Assembly: GCA_002825515.1 (NCBI GenBank)
Contig: PJET01000003.1
Location: 29,887 to 93,886, forward strand
Direction of reading: 5' to 3'
Source of the DNA: Candidatus Thorarchaeota archaeon MP11T_1
GTDB taxonomy: Archaea; Asgardarchaeota; Thorarchaeia; Thorarchaeales; Thorarchaeaceae
Length of the DNA stretch: 64,000 nt
The first letter of the stretch is position 1, and each line of letters opens with the position of its first letter. Below the pieces are notes generated by a model. The model did no database searches. It saw nothing but the letters and a program-made list of their open reading frames with translations, and was not told where the DNA came from. Both the position numbers and the translations under genes were made by a program. Of this stretch, positions 51,953 to 61,463 are shown piece after piece.

Positions 51953-54900
51953 ATGCCATTTCACATTTCCCAATCAGAAGATACAGGAATAGTTTCTTCT
52001 CATGATGTATATCGAACTAGAAAATCGTGGTTGAATCTGATCTGGATTATTGGAACCATTTTTTCTGGACTCTATCTATTGTTTGTTTATATCTTGCCAT
52101 TGAGTGGATTGATTAGCACTCCCTTCATTCCCTTAAAGACGTTTGTTGAAATTCTTGTTTGTTTAATTCCAGTTTTTTCAGGATTGTCATATGTTATGAA
52201 TCAGATTCACCTTCAGATTCCTTTGGTTTATGTTGAGGATAATACATTACTAATTCAACTTGATGATTATATGATTGGTACGTGTTGTCTTGATGTTGTA
52301 TCAGTATCTGGTTCAGTTTATCTTGATGATAATGGAAAACCAAAGTACATTGATAGTCTATTATTGGCAATGCGTGCAGGAATGAGTGACTCAGTCACTA
52401 TGGCTTTCGAAGCAGGTGTATCAAATGATGAACCATACATACGTTTTTTCGTAACTACAACTGGTGATTACTCAGAGCAAATTCATGATATTCTGAGAAG
52501 AGAAGCTACCAGAATAGAAGCAATCCTTTTGTCATCTCTAAATAATGTAGAGCTGAAACTGTTGGAAAAGGAGTCATTACTACATGTTGTTTTGAGTCAT
52601 TTGGAGGAAGTAAGTATCGAATCACAAAAGGTAGTTACCAGAGGAGATATCGGGCTAACAGGTATAATGACATTGCAAGGATTGCCGCGGGTTTTCCCAA
52701 CTCAGGAAACTTCACAAGTAGGGACTTTTATCTCAACAGCTCTCAGACAAGGATATTCAACAAGTATGACCTGTGTATTTTCTGCAGCTAAACCAGGAAA
52801 AGAAACACGTTTACTTGAAAGTCAATGGAAGAATATTCAGGTAAAGGAAAAACGGAAAGAAGAGTCTCTAAAAGATTACGCAGAAAAGAAAAGACTCATG
52901 GCACGTTATGAAGAAATCCAAGATAAGGCTGGTTGGTTTGATGCTACTGTGTATTTTAAAACAAAAGTGCCTAACAGAAATCAAATTGATGCTCATTTAG
53001 ACGCGGTTAGCGGTCTAATTCATTCAATTTGGGGTAGTGATGATTCTCTTAAGCTTGCTCGTCATAAAGTATCAAAGCGAACTATATTTAGGATATTAAC
53101 TCGACGTCATTTGAAACGTCAACGTTTGCATATAGCTCGATTATCAGCTTTTATCAATACACCAATTCAACAGTTACCTGTAATCACTCCAAGAGAAACT
53201 CCAATCTTTCCAGTCCCTCAGAAAAAGTCGGTAGATAATGACCTTGTTATCGGAGAAACTGTATTTGGTGGTCGTCGATTATCGAGTGTAGGATTAGAAA
53301 TTAATTGGTTAAGGGAACATGTAGCTATCTTAGGTGCTACTGGAACTGGAAAAACAACAGTTGTGAAACATCTCATGGCTCAATTGAGTACGAAAACAGA
53401 AGTACCTTGGTGGGTATTTGATATCAAGGGTTCTGAATATCTTGATCTTATTGATTATGACGAATCAAATGTTCTCATTCTTAGGCCAGGTTTTGATACC
53501 TCTTTTGTGATTAATCTCATTGATGATGAAATGGTAGATGATGAAAACTATGCACATTCTACATTTGTAATATTGAGAGAGTTATTGAATGAAAGAGGGG
53601 ATTCATCTGAACTTTCTCCAGCAATGGAAAAATTACTTCGAGATTCTTTAATGAGAATGGTTGATTCACTTGATAGAGAAAATTCGGTTCAATCTTTAGT
53701 TAGTATAGTATCAGAATTGGCAAGTAATGATCGTTTAGGAAGTATGACTAGAGATGCTTTACTCAATCGTCTTGAAATACTGACTCGTGAACCACTGGGT
53801 TCAATACTTGGCGGTGGAACTACAACTGTACGATTTTCAGACTTGCTGAACAAACGTGTTATCTTCGATCTTTCATATGTTGCACGAATAGGAGGAATGG
53901 ATTCCGCTCGGCTTCTTTACAATCTTGTTGCTAAGCGTATATTTGATAGTGCAATGAAACGAGGTGTCACAGAAGGTTTGTGTCATGTTGTTGTGTTGGA
54001 GGAGGCAAGTAATCTCGTACCGGAGAGTTATACAAGACACTCTGCTGCAGATGTGACAACTGGGGAATCTATGGTGATGTTACAACGGGCTACTGGACAG
54101 GGTGTAATTGTGATATCAACAAGACCTAATATCTCTTCAAACATTCTCGCTAATACTTCAACTAAGATAGTATTTCGTTTACCATATGATAGTCAGGTTG
54201 GTGGAAGATTTCTCTCCTTGAATGAAGATCAAGAACAATATCTTAGGATGTTAAAACGGGGAAGAGCATTGATGAGTATACCCCACACTGAAACTTTTGA
54301 AATTGCTACAAAGCCATTTCATGATTCTTTGATACGCAAAAAGAAAATCATCCTATTTGAAGAGAAATCCATTCCTAGTACTGAGGAGTCTATATCAAAG
54401 AAGAACGAGGATTCTGTAAGCATACAAAATCAATCTGAATCTGATAAAGATGTAAAGGAGCAAACACTTGTCTTTAACAGACTCGATAGACTTGGGAGTC
54501 ACGTAATCGCATTCTTGGCATCAGAAGATTGGGCAACAGAAGAAGAAATTCGAAATCTTCTCTCAGTTATAGATACTAATGTTGTAGATGATGATATATC
54601 AGAAGTAATTCGGAACCTTGTATCATTGGGTAGCATAGAGAGAGAGGCTCTGTCGCTTGTCGATGGAGGATTTATTTTTGCCCTTCCAGGAAAAGCTCTG
54701 AATGCTGTAAAATGTGTGATTGCTGAGTATATATCGGGAAGACTTGGACTAGAATTCAATCATTCTATTGTTTCAGAGCATCCCGAGTGGCCAGATATTG
54801 TACTTGAAAATAGAGCTGTGGTAATTATTCCCGAACATCTTAGAGCATCATCATTACCATTAACATTAGAGAAGATACGTAAACAAATGAACCGGCTTCA

Positions 54901-55747
54901 AAATGGTGTAAACGAGCTTATTGTTGTTGTTAGAGGTAGTGTAGCTGCTGCTAAGTTGAGAGAATTAATGGATTCATCAGAGGAGTTTAATGACGTTAAC
55001 GTTGTTTCAGCATTTCCGAGGTCTCTAGATTCTGTGATTGAAGGCCTAACTCATGAAATTGATTTATCCAAAGAAACTTCGATTCAAACAAAATTAACAG
55101 ATGATGAAAAATCGAGTAGACAATTGGATTTGATTGGTGCTATGCATGATGTAGGATCTGCAACAAATCGAGCTATTCAGATTCGATTATGGTTTGGACT
55201 AATTCAGGATTTGGTTGACATTTCTAATGGTCAAGTTAAATGGGAAGAATTGTTAGAATTCATTGAAACTACAGCTTTACAGTCATTAAGAGGGAGAGCA
55301 GCTCCACTGAGTGTTGAAGAAGGAAAACGTGCCTTAACGGAGCTTTTAGCTGATGAGGTTTTGATTGCATTACGTGTTAATGAAGATTCTCAATTTGTGG
55401 AACTTACAGATGGTCTTTGGCTAGTAAATTCTTCAGTTCTAAAGAGCCTAAAAGAAAAGGCAATTCTGAATATGAAAGAGGAACTGAAAAAACGTTATTC
55501 CAAAGTTGAAAGAGATCATGGATATTATGACCTTTGTGTTAGTGAATCATCGTATGTTATTTTTCCAAATCAACAACAATTGAATACGCTTCTGCATTTA
55601 CATAGTGATATTGCATGTAGAGTATGTAAATCGAAAAAAGTTGTGTGTATCCTAACTGCAGCAGAATATCTGGAAGAGAGTGTGACAAAACCTAGTAATC
55701 TAATTGTCAAGACGATTGATGATAGAATATCAGCTTTTGCAACTTGA
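51953..55747 (+). CDS. Membrane-anchored VirB4/HerA-family ATPase (CedB-like)
   Basis: 1264 residues. Two N-terminal membrane helices (around residues 26-52 and 64-84). A large middle domain with a helical insertion and KLARHKVSKRTIF segment. ATPase: Walker A GATGTGKTT (about 461-469), DIKGSEYLDL, Walker B VVVLEEASNL (about 680), TGQGVIVISTRPN. A winged-helix pair (about 840-920) and a PD-(D/E)xK-like segment EHPEWPDIVLENRAVVIIPE (about 940, lacking a clear E-x-K) close the protein. The layout resembles CedB/VirB4 translocases with a large extra C-terminal part. GAGG precedes the ATG. Confidence 0.85.
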   Translation: MPFHISQSEDTGIVSSHDVYRTRKSWLNLIWIIGTIFSGLYLLFVYILPLSGLISTPFIPLKTFVEILVCLIPVFSGLSYVMNQIHLQIPLVYVEDNTLLIQLDDYMIGTCCLDVVSVSGSVYLDDNGKPKYIDSLLLAMRAGMSDSVTMAFEAGVSNDEPYIRFFVTTTGDYSEQIHDILRREATRIEAILLSSLNNVELKLLEKESLLHVVLSHLEEVSIESQKVVTRGDIGLTGIMTLQGLPRVFPTQETSQVGTFISTALRQGYSTSMTCVFSAAKPGKETRLLESQWKNIQVKEKRKEESLKDYAEKKRLMARYEEIQDKAGWFDATVYFKTKVPNRNQIDAHLDAVSGLIHSIWGSDDSLKLARHKVSKRTIFRILTRRHLKRQRLHIARLSAFINTPIQQLPVITPRETPIFPVPQKKSVDNDLVIGETVFGGRRLSSVGLEINWLREHVAILGATGTGKTTVVKHLMAQLSTKTEVPWWVFDIKGSEYLDLIDYDESNVLILRPGFDTSFVINLIDDEMVDDENYAHSTFVILRELLNERGDSSELSPAMEKLLRDSLMRMVDSLDRENSVQSLVSIVSELASNDRLGSMTRDALLNRLEILTREPLGSILGGGTTTVRFSDLLNKRVIFDLSYVARIGGMDSARLLYNLVAKRIFDSAMKRGVTEGLCHVVVLEEASNLVPESYTRHSAADVTTGESMVMLQRATGQGVIVISTRPNISSNILANTSTKIVFRLPYDSQVGGRFLSLNEDQEQYLRMLKRGRALMSIPHTETFEIATKPFHDSLIRKKKIILFEEKSIPSTEESISKKNEDSVSIQNQSESDKDVKEQTLVFNRLDRLGSHVIAFLASEDWATEEEIRNLLSVIDTNVVDDDISEVIRNLVSLGSIEREALSLVDGGFIFALPGKALNAVKCVIAEYISGRLGLEFNHSIVSEHPEWPDIVLENRAVVIIPEHLRASSLPLTLEKIRKQMNRLQNGVNELIVVVRGSVAAAKLRELMDSSEEFNDVNVVSAFPRSLDSVIEGLTHEIDLSKETSIQTKLTDDEKSSRQLDLIGAMHDVGSATNRAIQIRLWFGLIQDLVDISNGQVKWEELLEFIETTALQSLRGRAAPLSVEEGKRALTELLADEVLIALRVNEDSQFVELTDGLWLVNSSVLKSLKEKAILNMKEELKKRYSKVERDHGYYDLCVSESSYVIFPNQQQLNTLLHLHSDIACRVCKSKKVVCILTAAEYLEESVTKPSNLIVKTIDDRISAFAT

Positions 55748-55748
55748 T

Positions 55749-56543
55749 TTAACATTGAATCTTTGTGCAGGTAATTGATTCATTTTGTAGTAACAATCTA
55801 AGACGATTAGGTACTGTCAGATTAAAGATAATGATTTCACGATCTTGCTTTGCAATTGCAAGGAGCTCGTTTACTTTCTTCGTCATACCACCAGTGACAT
55901 CAGTATTGATTGAAGGTCCTGTTTTGGATAGAATAATTTTCTTGTTTTCTTGGTTTATGATGGGGACGTGTTTAGCTGAAGGATTAAGTTTTGGATTATC
56001 GTCCAAGACTCCATCAACATCAGTTCCAATGAGTACTGATTTTGCATTCATATGTTCGGCAAGAAACATTGCTATTGTATCACCACTGAGGATAGATGCT
56101 GTTCTTTTTTCATCAAAACAAACATCACCATGTGTTATTACGACTAGTCCATTATTCAATGATGTTTTAATAATATCAGTTGGAAAATTATGTATAAGGC
56201 CATTTTTTAGAGTAACAAAACAAAAAGGAGAAAATATTACTGCAGGTATTCCTTTTTTGTTTAGAATAGTTTCTACAGAAGATGCAAGTATTGACATATT
56301 ATGACGTATTGGTGGAATACCTTTCAAGAGAAGTTCTTTGGGACTTTTTGAGTCAGCAAATCCATACAAGTGAGCAGCCTGATGACCATGAGCTCCACCA
56401 CCAAGAACAATGATTAATTCACCTCTATATGTTTGTAATTCTTCAGCAATCCGGTTTAAATTCGCTTTGTTGATTTTTGGAGGTGATGATTCTTTGTAAG
56501 TTATCACCGATCCACCTAATTTTACAATTGTGAGGTATGTCAA
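55749..56543 (-). CDS. ipk: Isopentenyl phosphate kinase
   Basis: 264 residues from TTG 56543 (LTIVKLGGSVITYKESSPPK). Amino acid kinase fold with IVLGGGAHGHQAAHLYG (family glycine loop and catalytic His), ITHGDVCFDE, SGDTIAMFLAEHM and a DVTGGMTKKV end motif. Makes IPP from IP in the archaeal mevalonate route. The longer frame upstream (to 56660) has no convincing start. It is divergent from uS10. Confidence 0.9.
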   Translation of the reverse strand: MTYLTIVKLGGSVITYKESSPPKINKANLNRIAEELQTYRGELIIVLGGGAHGHQAAHLYGFADSKSPKELLLKGIPPIRHNMSILASSVETILNKKGIPAVIFSPFCFVTLKNGLIHNFPTDIIKTSLNNGLVVITHGDVCFDEKRTASILSGDTIAMFLAEHMNAKSVLIGTDVDGVLDDNPKLNPSAKHVPIINQENKKIILSKTGPSINTDVTGGMTKKVNELLAIAKQDREIIIFNLTVPNRLRLLLQNESITCTKIQC

Positions 56544-56625
56544 TTGTATCACGTATATCAAGAGGTGAGGCATGCTTATGGACGTTACTTTCTTTAAGTT
56601 AGAATACGTCACACACAAGACAAGC

Positions 56626-56637
56626 TTTTTATCCAGT
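56626..56637 (+). promoter_or_regulatory. TATA-like promoter for uS10
   Basis: AGCTTTTTATCC about 55 bp before the uS10 ATG, within the divergent space with ipk. Position and sequence only. Confidence 0.4.
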
Positions 56638-56685
56638 TCAGATTTGGAGGCATTTGACACCTCGTTATTATTGAGGGATTCTTAA

Positions 56686-56997
56686 ATGACACAAAGAGCA
56701 AGAATCAGATTATCAAGCACAAGTACAGAACACCTAGATGGTGTTTGTAATCAAATTAAGAGGATTACTCGCAAGACAGGTGTCCGGATGGCTGGTCCTA
56801 TTCCGTTGCCTACCCGTAGAATGGTTGTGCCTACAAGAAAAACTCCTTGTGGTCAAGGATCTGAGTCTTGGGACAAATGGGAAATGAGGGTCCATAAAAG
56901 ATTAATCGACATTGATGCAGATGAAAGAGCCATTCGTCAAATCATGCGTGTACGAATTCCTGACTCTGTGTATATTGAAATAGAATTAACTGGTTAA
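56686..56997 (+). CDS. rps10: Ribosomal protein uS10
   Basis: 103 residues; [40 protein letters not shown] and [15 protein letters not shown] are diagnostic of S10. It is isolated from the usual EF-1A gene, which is not adjacent. glmS follows after 68 bp on the same strand. Confidence 0.97.
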   Translation: MTQRARIRLSSTSTEHLDGVCNQIKRITRKTGVRMAGPIPLPTRRMVVPTRKTPCGQGSESWDKWEMRVHKRLIDIDADERAIRQIMRVRIPDSVYIEIELTG

Positions 56998-57065
56998 TTT
57001 CACTGATACAAACCCTTTTTGCACAATTATGCAAGAATTTCTACTACTCATGAGGTATCTCAGAG

Positions 57066-58889
57066 ATGTGTGGAATAATTGCTGTAGTGCAAGAACGTGG
57101 TGCTGTTGCTCCATTCCTTCATCAAGCCCTAAAACGGCTTGAGTATCGTGGTTATGATTCAGTTGGAGTGACAACTATTGCGAATGGAGTGTTATACACC
57201 AAAAAAGACAAAGGAAAAATCGAAGAAGTTCACAAACGACTCAATCTTGACGAGATGCCGGGATTAATCGGGATTGGTCATACTCGATGGGCAACTCATG
57301 GGGCACCATCTATGCCAAACGCACATCCGCATTTTGATTGTGATAATAAGATTGCGGTCGTTCATAATGGTGTAATTGATAATTTCATAGAATTGAGAGA
57401 AGAGCTAAGTGAGAAAGGACATAGGTTCAATTCAGAAACCGATACCGAGGTTATCCCTCACATGATTGAAGATTTTATGAAAGATGGGTTCAGTCTGATA
57501 GAGTCTATTAAGGAAGTTACCAAGCGTATTGAAGGCACTTACGCAATAGTGGCTATGTCAATCGAGGAAGGTGACAAGATAGTATGTACACGTGATGGTA
57601 ATCCTTTAGTCATTGGAACTAAATCTGGAGCCTCGTACGTTTCTTCAGATATTCCTGCATTCTTGCCTATGACTAGTGATATGATTCTGCTTTTGGATGG
57701 AGAGATTGCTAGTCTAACAACTGAGGGTATTCATATTGAGAAACTGTCAGATGGGGGAGTAGTAGAACGTGAAACTATCAAAATTAGTTGGACTGCTGAT
57801 CAGGCACAAAAAAGTGGATATCCTCACTTTATGTTGAAAGAGATACATGAGCAACCTAATGCAATTAAAGAAACACTTAGAATTCGGCCAGAGAACATTG
57901 AAGAAGCTGCCAGAATAATTAAAGAGTCTGAAAATGTGTATATGCTTGCAATGGGTACATCAGGACATGCTGCGCAGGCAGGGCGCCATATGTTTGCGTC
58001 ACTAGCAGGTGTACTTCCATCATTTGAACTAGCAAGTGATTTTCCAGATACAGTATATGGTTCATTATCAGAGAAAGATTGTATTATTGCAATTACACAG
58101 TCGGGTGAAACCACAGATACGATCACCGCAGTCAAATATGCTAAACAACATGGTGCAAAAATTGTAGCGATTACTAATGTGGTTGGAAGCTCGATAACTC
58201 GTCTTGCTAATCATACTATTATAACCCAAGCTGGACCAGAGATAGGTGTAGCTGCAACAAAGACTTTCATGGTTCAACTTACTTCTCTGGCTTTGATTGC
58301 ATTAGCATTAGGAGAAATGGTGAGTTTTAAAGAGTCTAAGGAGCTTTTAGAAAAAAGGGACTCTTTAGAGAAAATGCCTGAGCTTGTTTCTGAAGTTATT
58401 TCAAGAAATGAGGAAAAAGCTAGAAGATTGGCTTCAATCCTATATGAGAAACCAAGTCTTCTTTTCTTAGGAAGAGGTGTTTCTATAGCAACTGCTGAAG
58501 AGGGAGCACTGAAACTCAAAGAGATATCTTATAATCATGCAGAAGCCTATTCTGCTGGTGAGTCAAAACATGGTCCTATTGCACTTGTTCAGGACGACTA
58601 TCCTGTCATATTTGTGGCTCCTTCTGATGATACCAGGAATCGGATTGTTGGTAATATAATGGAAATGAAAGCAAGAGGTGCAAGAATAATATCTGTAATT
58701 CAGAAGGACGATTATGAGATTGCAGGTTTGTCAGATTATGTGTTCACAATTCCAGAATTGGTAGAATCGGAATTTTCTGTGATACCATATATTGTTCCTT
58801 TGCAATTGTTCAGCTATTATATGGCTTTGAGAAAAGGTTTTGATCCTGATAAACCACGAAATCTAGCAAAGTCAGTCACTGTTCTTTAG
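57066..58889 (+). CDS. glmS: Glucosamine-6-phosphate synthase (glutamine-dependent)
   Basis: 607 residues. The amidotransferase begins MCGIIAVVQERG with the catalytic Cys at position 2 (1 after Met removal), plus HTRWATHGAPS and NAHPHFD. Two SIS domains follow with MGTSGHAAQAG and QSGETTDTI. It makes glucosamine-6-P from fructose-6-P, and pairs with the GlmM-like gene at 5094. GAGG precedes the ATG. Confidence 0.96.
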   Translation: MCGIIAVVQERGAVAPFLHQALKRLEYRGYDSVGVTTIANGVLYTKKDKGKIEEVHKRLNLDEMPGLIGIGHTRWATHGAPSMPNAHPHFDCDNKIAVVHNGVIDNFIELREELSEKGHRFNSETDTEVIPHMIEDFMKDGFSLIESIKEVTKRIEGTYAIVAMSIEEGDKIVCTRDGNPLVIGTKSGASYVSSDIPAFLPMTSDMILLLDGEIASLTTEGIHIEKLSDGGVVERETIKISWTADQAQKSGYPHFMLKEIHEQPNAIKETLRIRPENIEEAARIIKESENVYMLAMGTSGHAAQAGRHMFASLAGVLPSFELASDFPDTVYGSLSEKDCIIAITQSGETTDTITAVKYAKQHGAKIVAITNVVGSSITRLANHTIITQAGPEIGVAATKTFMVQLTSLALIALALGEMVSFKESKELLEKRDSLEKMPELVSEVISRNEEKARRLASILYEKPSLLFLGRGVSIATAEEGALKLKEISYNHAEAYSAGESKHGPIALVQDDYPVIFVAPSDDTRNRIVGNIMEMKARGARIISVIQKDDYEIAGLSDYVFTIPELVESEFSVIPYIVPLQLFSYYMALRKGFDPDKPRNLAKSVTVL

Positions 58890-58922
58890 GTCTTTAAATT
58901 ATGTCAATCATTAGAGTATAAT

Positions 58923-59180
58923 GTGAAACCAATGTGGTTGTTTTCGATTCTTAGTCCTTTGACTGATTTCGCGAATCTGATAACGGGTTATTTTATGGAA
59001 ATTTGGGACTTCCTGATTTTCATAGGGAATATTTCAGCATTCATAGTCGTATTAGTAGGTGCAATTTTATGGTTTACAGGTATTAATGACAAGAGGGGGA
59101 AGGGATTGGTTTTCAGCGGCATACTTCTGGCAATCATTGTTCAATACTTTATTTTCTATCCACCTTCATTTATTTTATAG
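58923..59180 (+). CDS. Small two-helix membrane protein, VirB2/CedA1 pilin-like
   Basis: 85 residues (GTG 58923; ATG 58932 alternative). Two hydrophobic helices (IWDFLIFIGNISAFIVVLVG... and LVFSGILLAIIVQYFIFY) are joined by a short basic loop INDKRGKG, the topology and size of TrbC/VirB2-type pilins and archaeal CedA1. Its last 6 bp overlap the convergent NifS-like gene. The VirB4-like ATPase is 3.2 kb away. Assignment is inference from topology; no signature residues are decisive. Confidence 0.55.
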   Translation: MKPMWLFSILSPLTDFANLITGYFMEIWDFLIFIGNISAFIVVLVGAILWFTGINDKRGKGLVFSGILLAIIVQYFIFYPPSFIL

Positions 59181-60389
59181 TAGTTCTTTAATGATAATTG
59201 AAATTTTTTCTACAAGGCGATCTATGTCTTCTTTTGTATTATAGGCGTGAATTGATGCTTGAATCATTCCGTCTGTTGATAGGGATTGGATAAGGGAATG
59301 TGCACAAAGTACACCACTCCTCACTGCTATGTTTGACTCATCAAGAAATAGTGCTATATCATGACAATTGATTCCATTTCCATAGCTGAGATTAAATCCA
59401 AATATTGTGTTATTCTCATCAGGTTCACCATAAATCGTTAGACCATCTACCTCTGCAAGGTTTTTTACAAGATATTTAGAGAGTTTGCTAATGTGAGTTG
59501 CAAGTCCCATTGATTGAAGATTTTTGAGATATTCAAGAGATACTTGCAAGCCAGCAATTGCGGGTATATTGAGATAACCTGATTCAAATTTGTCTGGTTG
59601 TAATGCGATATCAAACGATTTGTAATCGACATTGGTAACGGAGGAGTTGCCCAAAATCCCTGGTATGTGTGCTTCTCCAATCGATTTGTCAATCCATTGA
59701 ATTGCCAAACCTGGTGGACCCATTAGGCCAATGTTTGCTGATAGAACTAGTATATCAGATCCAAGTGTTGTTAGCGTTTCATTAAAAAATCCTGCTGAAC
59801 GTGTAGCATCGGTCAATAAGAGTGCATTAGATTGATGAACAATTTTGGCAACTTTATGTATTGGGTTGCGTATTCCAATGCCAGGTGACACATGGCCAAT
59901 TGCCACTAAACCTGTGTTATCATCTACTACTTTTTCCAATTCATCAATGAGCAAATTTCCTTTGTTATCAATTGGAACAATTTCTACTTCCAATCCTAAT
60001 ATCTTGGCTGAATGTAGAAGTGAGATAAGAACAGAGTTTTCCTCGCCTTGTCCAACCACTATCTTGTTCTTTCTGTTGGTCTTCCAATCATATCCATACA
60101 CAAATGATGCAATTGCAGTAGGAATTGATTGTTGGAAAGATATCTGAGATTTATCGGTTTTAAAAAACGTAGCTAATGATTTTCTCGTGTCTTCAACAAT
60201 TGTACTACCCTTCACAGCTAATCGATGAGCGCCACGGCGTGAAGAAACTACTATAGAATCAAGAAAATTGTTTACAGCAAATACAGCTTTCCTTGGCACA
60301 AATGTTGTACTTGCAGAATCAAAATATGCCAAGTCCGGACTATGATCATAAACACCAAAATCGGATTTTATATGAAATTCAGCGGACAT
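59175..60389 (-). CDS. Cysteine desulfurase-like aminotransferase class V protein lacking the PLP lysine
   Basis: 404 residues, ATG 60389. Overall fold and order match SufS/NifS: LAYFDSASTTFVP start, LTDATRSAG (PLP aspartate), then SANIGLMGPPG (residues 217-227), where SufS proteins have S-G-H-K-x-x-G-P. The lysine is absent, and the HH of the PLP-stacking motif is EN (GQGEENSV). The Cys loop (IAVRSGVLCAHS) is kept. PLP-dependent desulfurase activity is therefore unlikely. The reading is unambiguous in DNA. It could be a pseudo-enzyme or bind another ligand. Confidence 0.85.
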   Translation of the reverse strand: MSAEFHIKSDFGVYDHSPDLAYFDSASTTFVPRKAVFAVNNFLDSIVVSSRRGAHRLAVKGSTIVEDTRKSLATFFKTDKSQISFQQSIPTAIASFVYGYDWKTNRKNKIVVGQGEENSVLISLLHSAKILGLEVEIVPIDNKGNLLIDELEKVVDDNTGLVAIGHVSPGIGIRNPIHKVAKIVHQSNALLLTDATRSAGFFNETLTTLGSDILVLSANIGLMGPPGLAIQWIDKSIGEAHIPGILGNSSVTNVDYKSFDIALQPDKFESGYLNIPAIAGLQVSLEYLKNLQSMGLATHISKLSKYLVKNLAEVDGLTIYGEPDENNTIFGFNLSYGNGINCHDIALFLDESNIAVRSGVLCAHSLIQSLSTDGMIQASIHAYNTKEDIDRLVEKISIIIKELL

Positions 60390-60451
60390 GATTAATACTT
60401 TTGAGAGAGGCGACTTTAATACAATGCTATACATTGAACGTCGTGGTTATA

Positions 60452-61450
60452 GTGACTGGGAATATTGTAGAAGGGTATTTCATAATTACAAAAGATGATC
60501 TCATATTTGAGGTCAAAGGTGTAGTTCATCCTAGAAACCGTGTTATCGCATATCTTCGATATGTTCCGAATATGAGTGAAAATTCTGAGTCGATTATAGG
60601 ATATGAGAAAGTGTATGCTCTACATGAGAGAGAGAAATATCTTCAGGTTAATTATCCATCTTATCTCTGGTTTAGCAAACAACATGGGAGAGTAGTGCAA
60701 TCAGTACCTAATGATAAAATCAAATCTATTCTTAATCCGATAGATTGTCTAACAAATCTTCGTAACTCTATTTACGACGTTTCTGATTTAGAACTTGCTT
60801 CCGTAAATCTATCTGAAAGGTTGGCGAAGTTTACAGGTATTGAACTATCTGACATTGGGATTACAGGATCGCAGCTTGTTGGTATCGCTAGAGAAGATTC
60901 AGATATTGACTTAGTAGTATATGGTTCAGATACATGTAGAAGATTCTATTCTAATTTATCGAGAAACATAGATTCGATTAAGGGCATCAAACGTTATACA
61001 GGTAATTTGCTTGATGAGCATGTTACTTTCAGATGGGGAGCTCATGAGAATATGAAATCAATACTTCAAAAGATTGAACATTCGAAGATATTGCAGGGTT
61101 TGTTTGAAGGATATCATTTCTTCGTGAGATTAGTTAAATTTCCAGATAATATCAATTATACCTACGGAGATATCTCATTCAAGATGATGGGCCAGAAGCT
61201 AGTTACAGGAAAGATAATGGATGATACTGATGCCATATTCACACCATGTGAATATCTCGTGGAATGCAACGAAATGCCTGATCTCAAGAAACTCGTTAGT
61301 TATAGAGGTCGTTTTACTGAGCAGATTACAAAGAGTGAATTTTTTGAAGCACAAGGAAGACTTGAGATGGTCACTAATCATAAAGAAAGCGAACAATATT
61401 TGCAGCTTGTCTTAGGCGAACTTCCGACTGATTATTTAATTCCAAAGTAG
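60452..61450 (+). CDS. Pol-beta-superfamily nucleotidyltransferase
   Basis: 332 residues. An N-terminal domain (VEGYFIITKDDLIFEVKGVV, then HPRNRVIAYLRYVP) and a minimal nucleotidyltransferase domain near residue 140: GITGSQLVGIAREDSDIDLV with the GS and DxD motifs. This is an archaeal family of predicted nucleotidyltransferases (COG1665-like). Several in-frame starts are possible (TTG 60401, TTG 60434, GTG 60443, GTG 60452); 60452 gives a family-like N-terminus. It is divergent from the NifS-like gene. Confidence 0.78.
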   Translation: MTGNIVEGYFIITKDDLIFEVKGVVHPRNRVIAYLRYVPNMSENSESIIGYEKVYALHEREKYLQVNYPSYLWFSKQHGRVVQSVPNDKIKSILNPIDCLTNLRNSIYDVSDLELASVNLSERLAKFTGIELSDIGITGSQLVGIAREDSDIDLVVYGSDTCRRFYSNLSRNIDSIKGIKRYTGNLLDEHVTFRWGAHENMKSILQKIEHSKILQGLFEGYHFFVRLVKFPDNINYTYGDISFKMMGQKLVTGKIMDDTDAIFTPCEYLVECNEMPDLKKLVSYRGRFTEQITKSEFFEAQGRLEMVTNHKESEQYLQLVLGELPTDYLIPK

Positions 61451-61463
61451 TCAAGATATTCTT

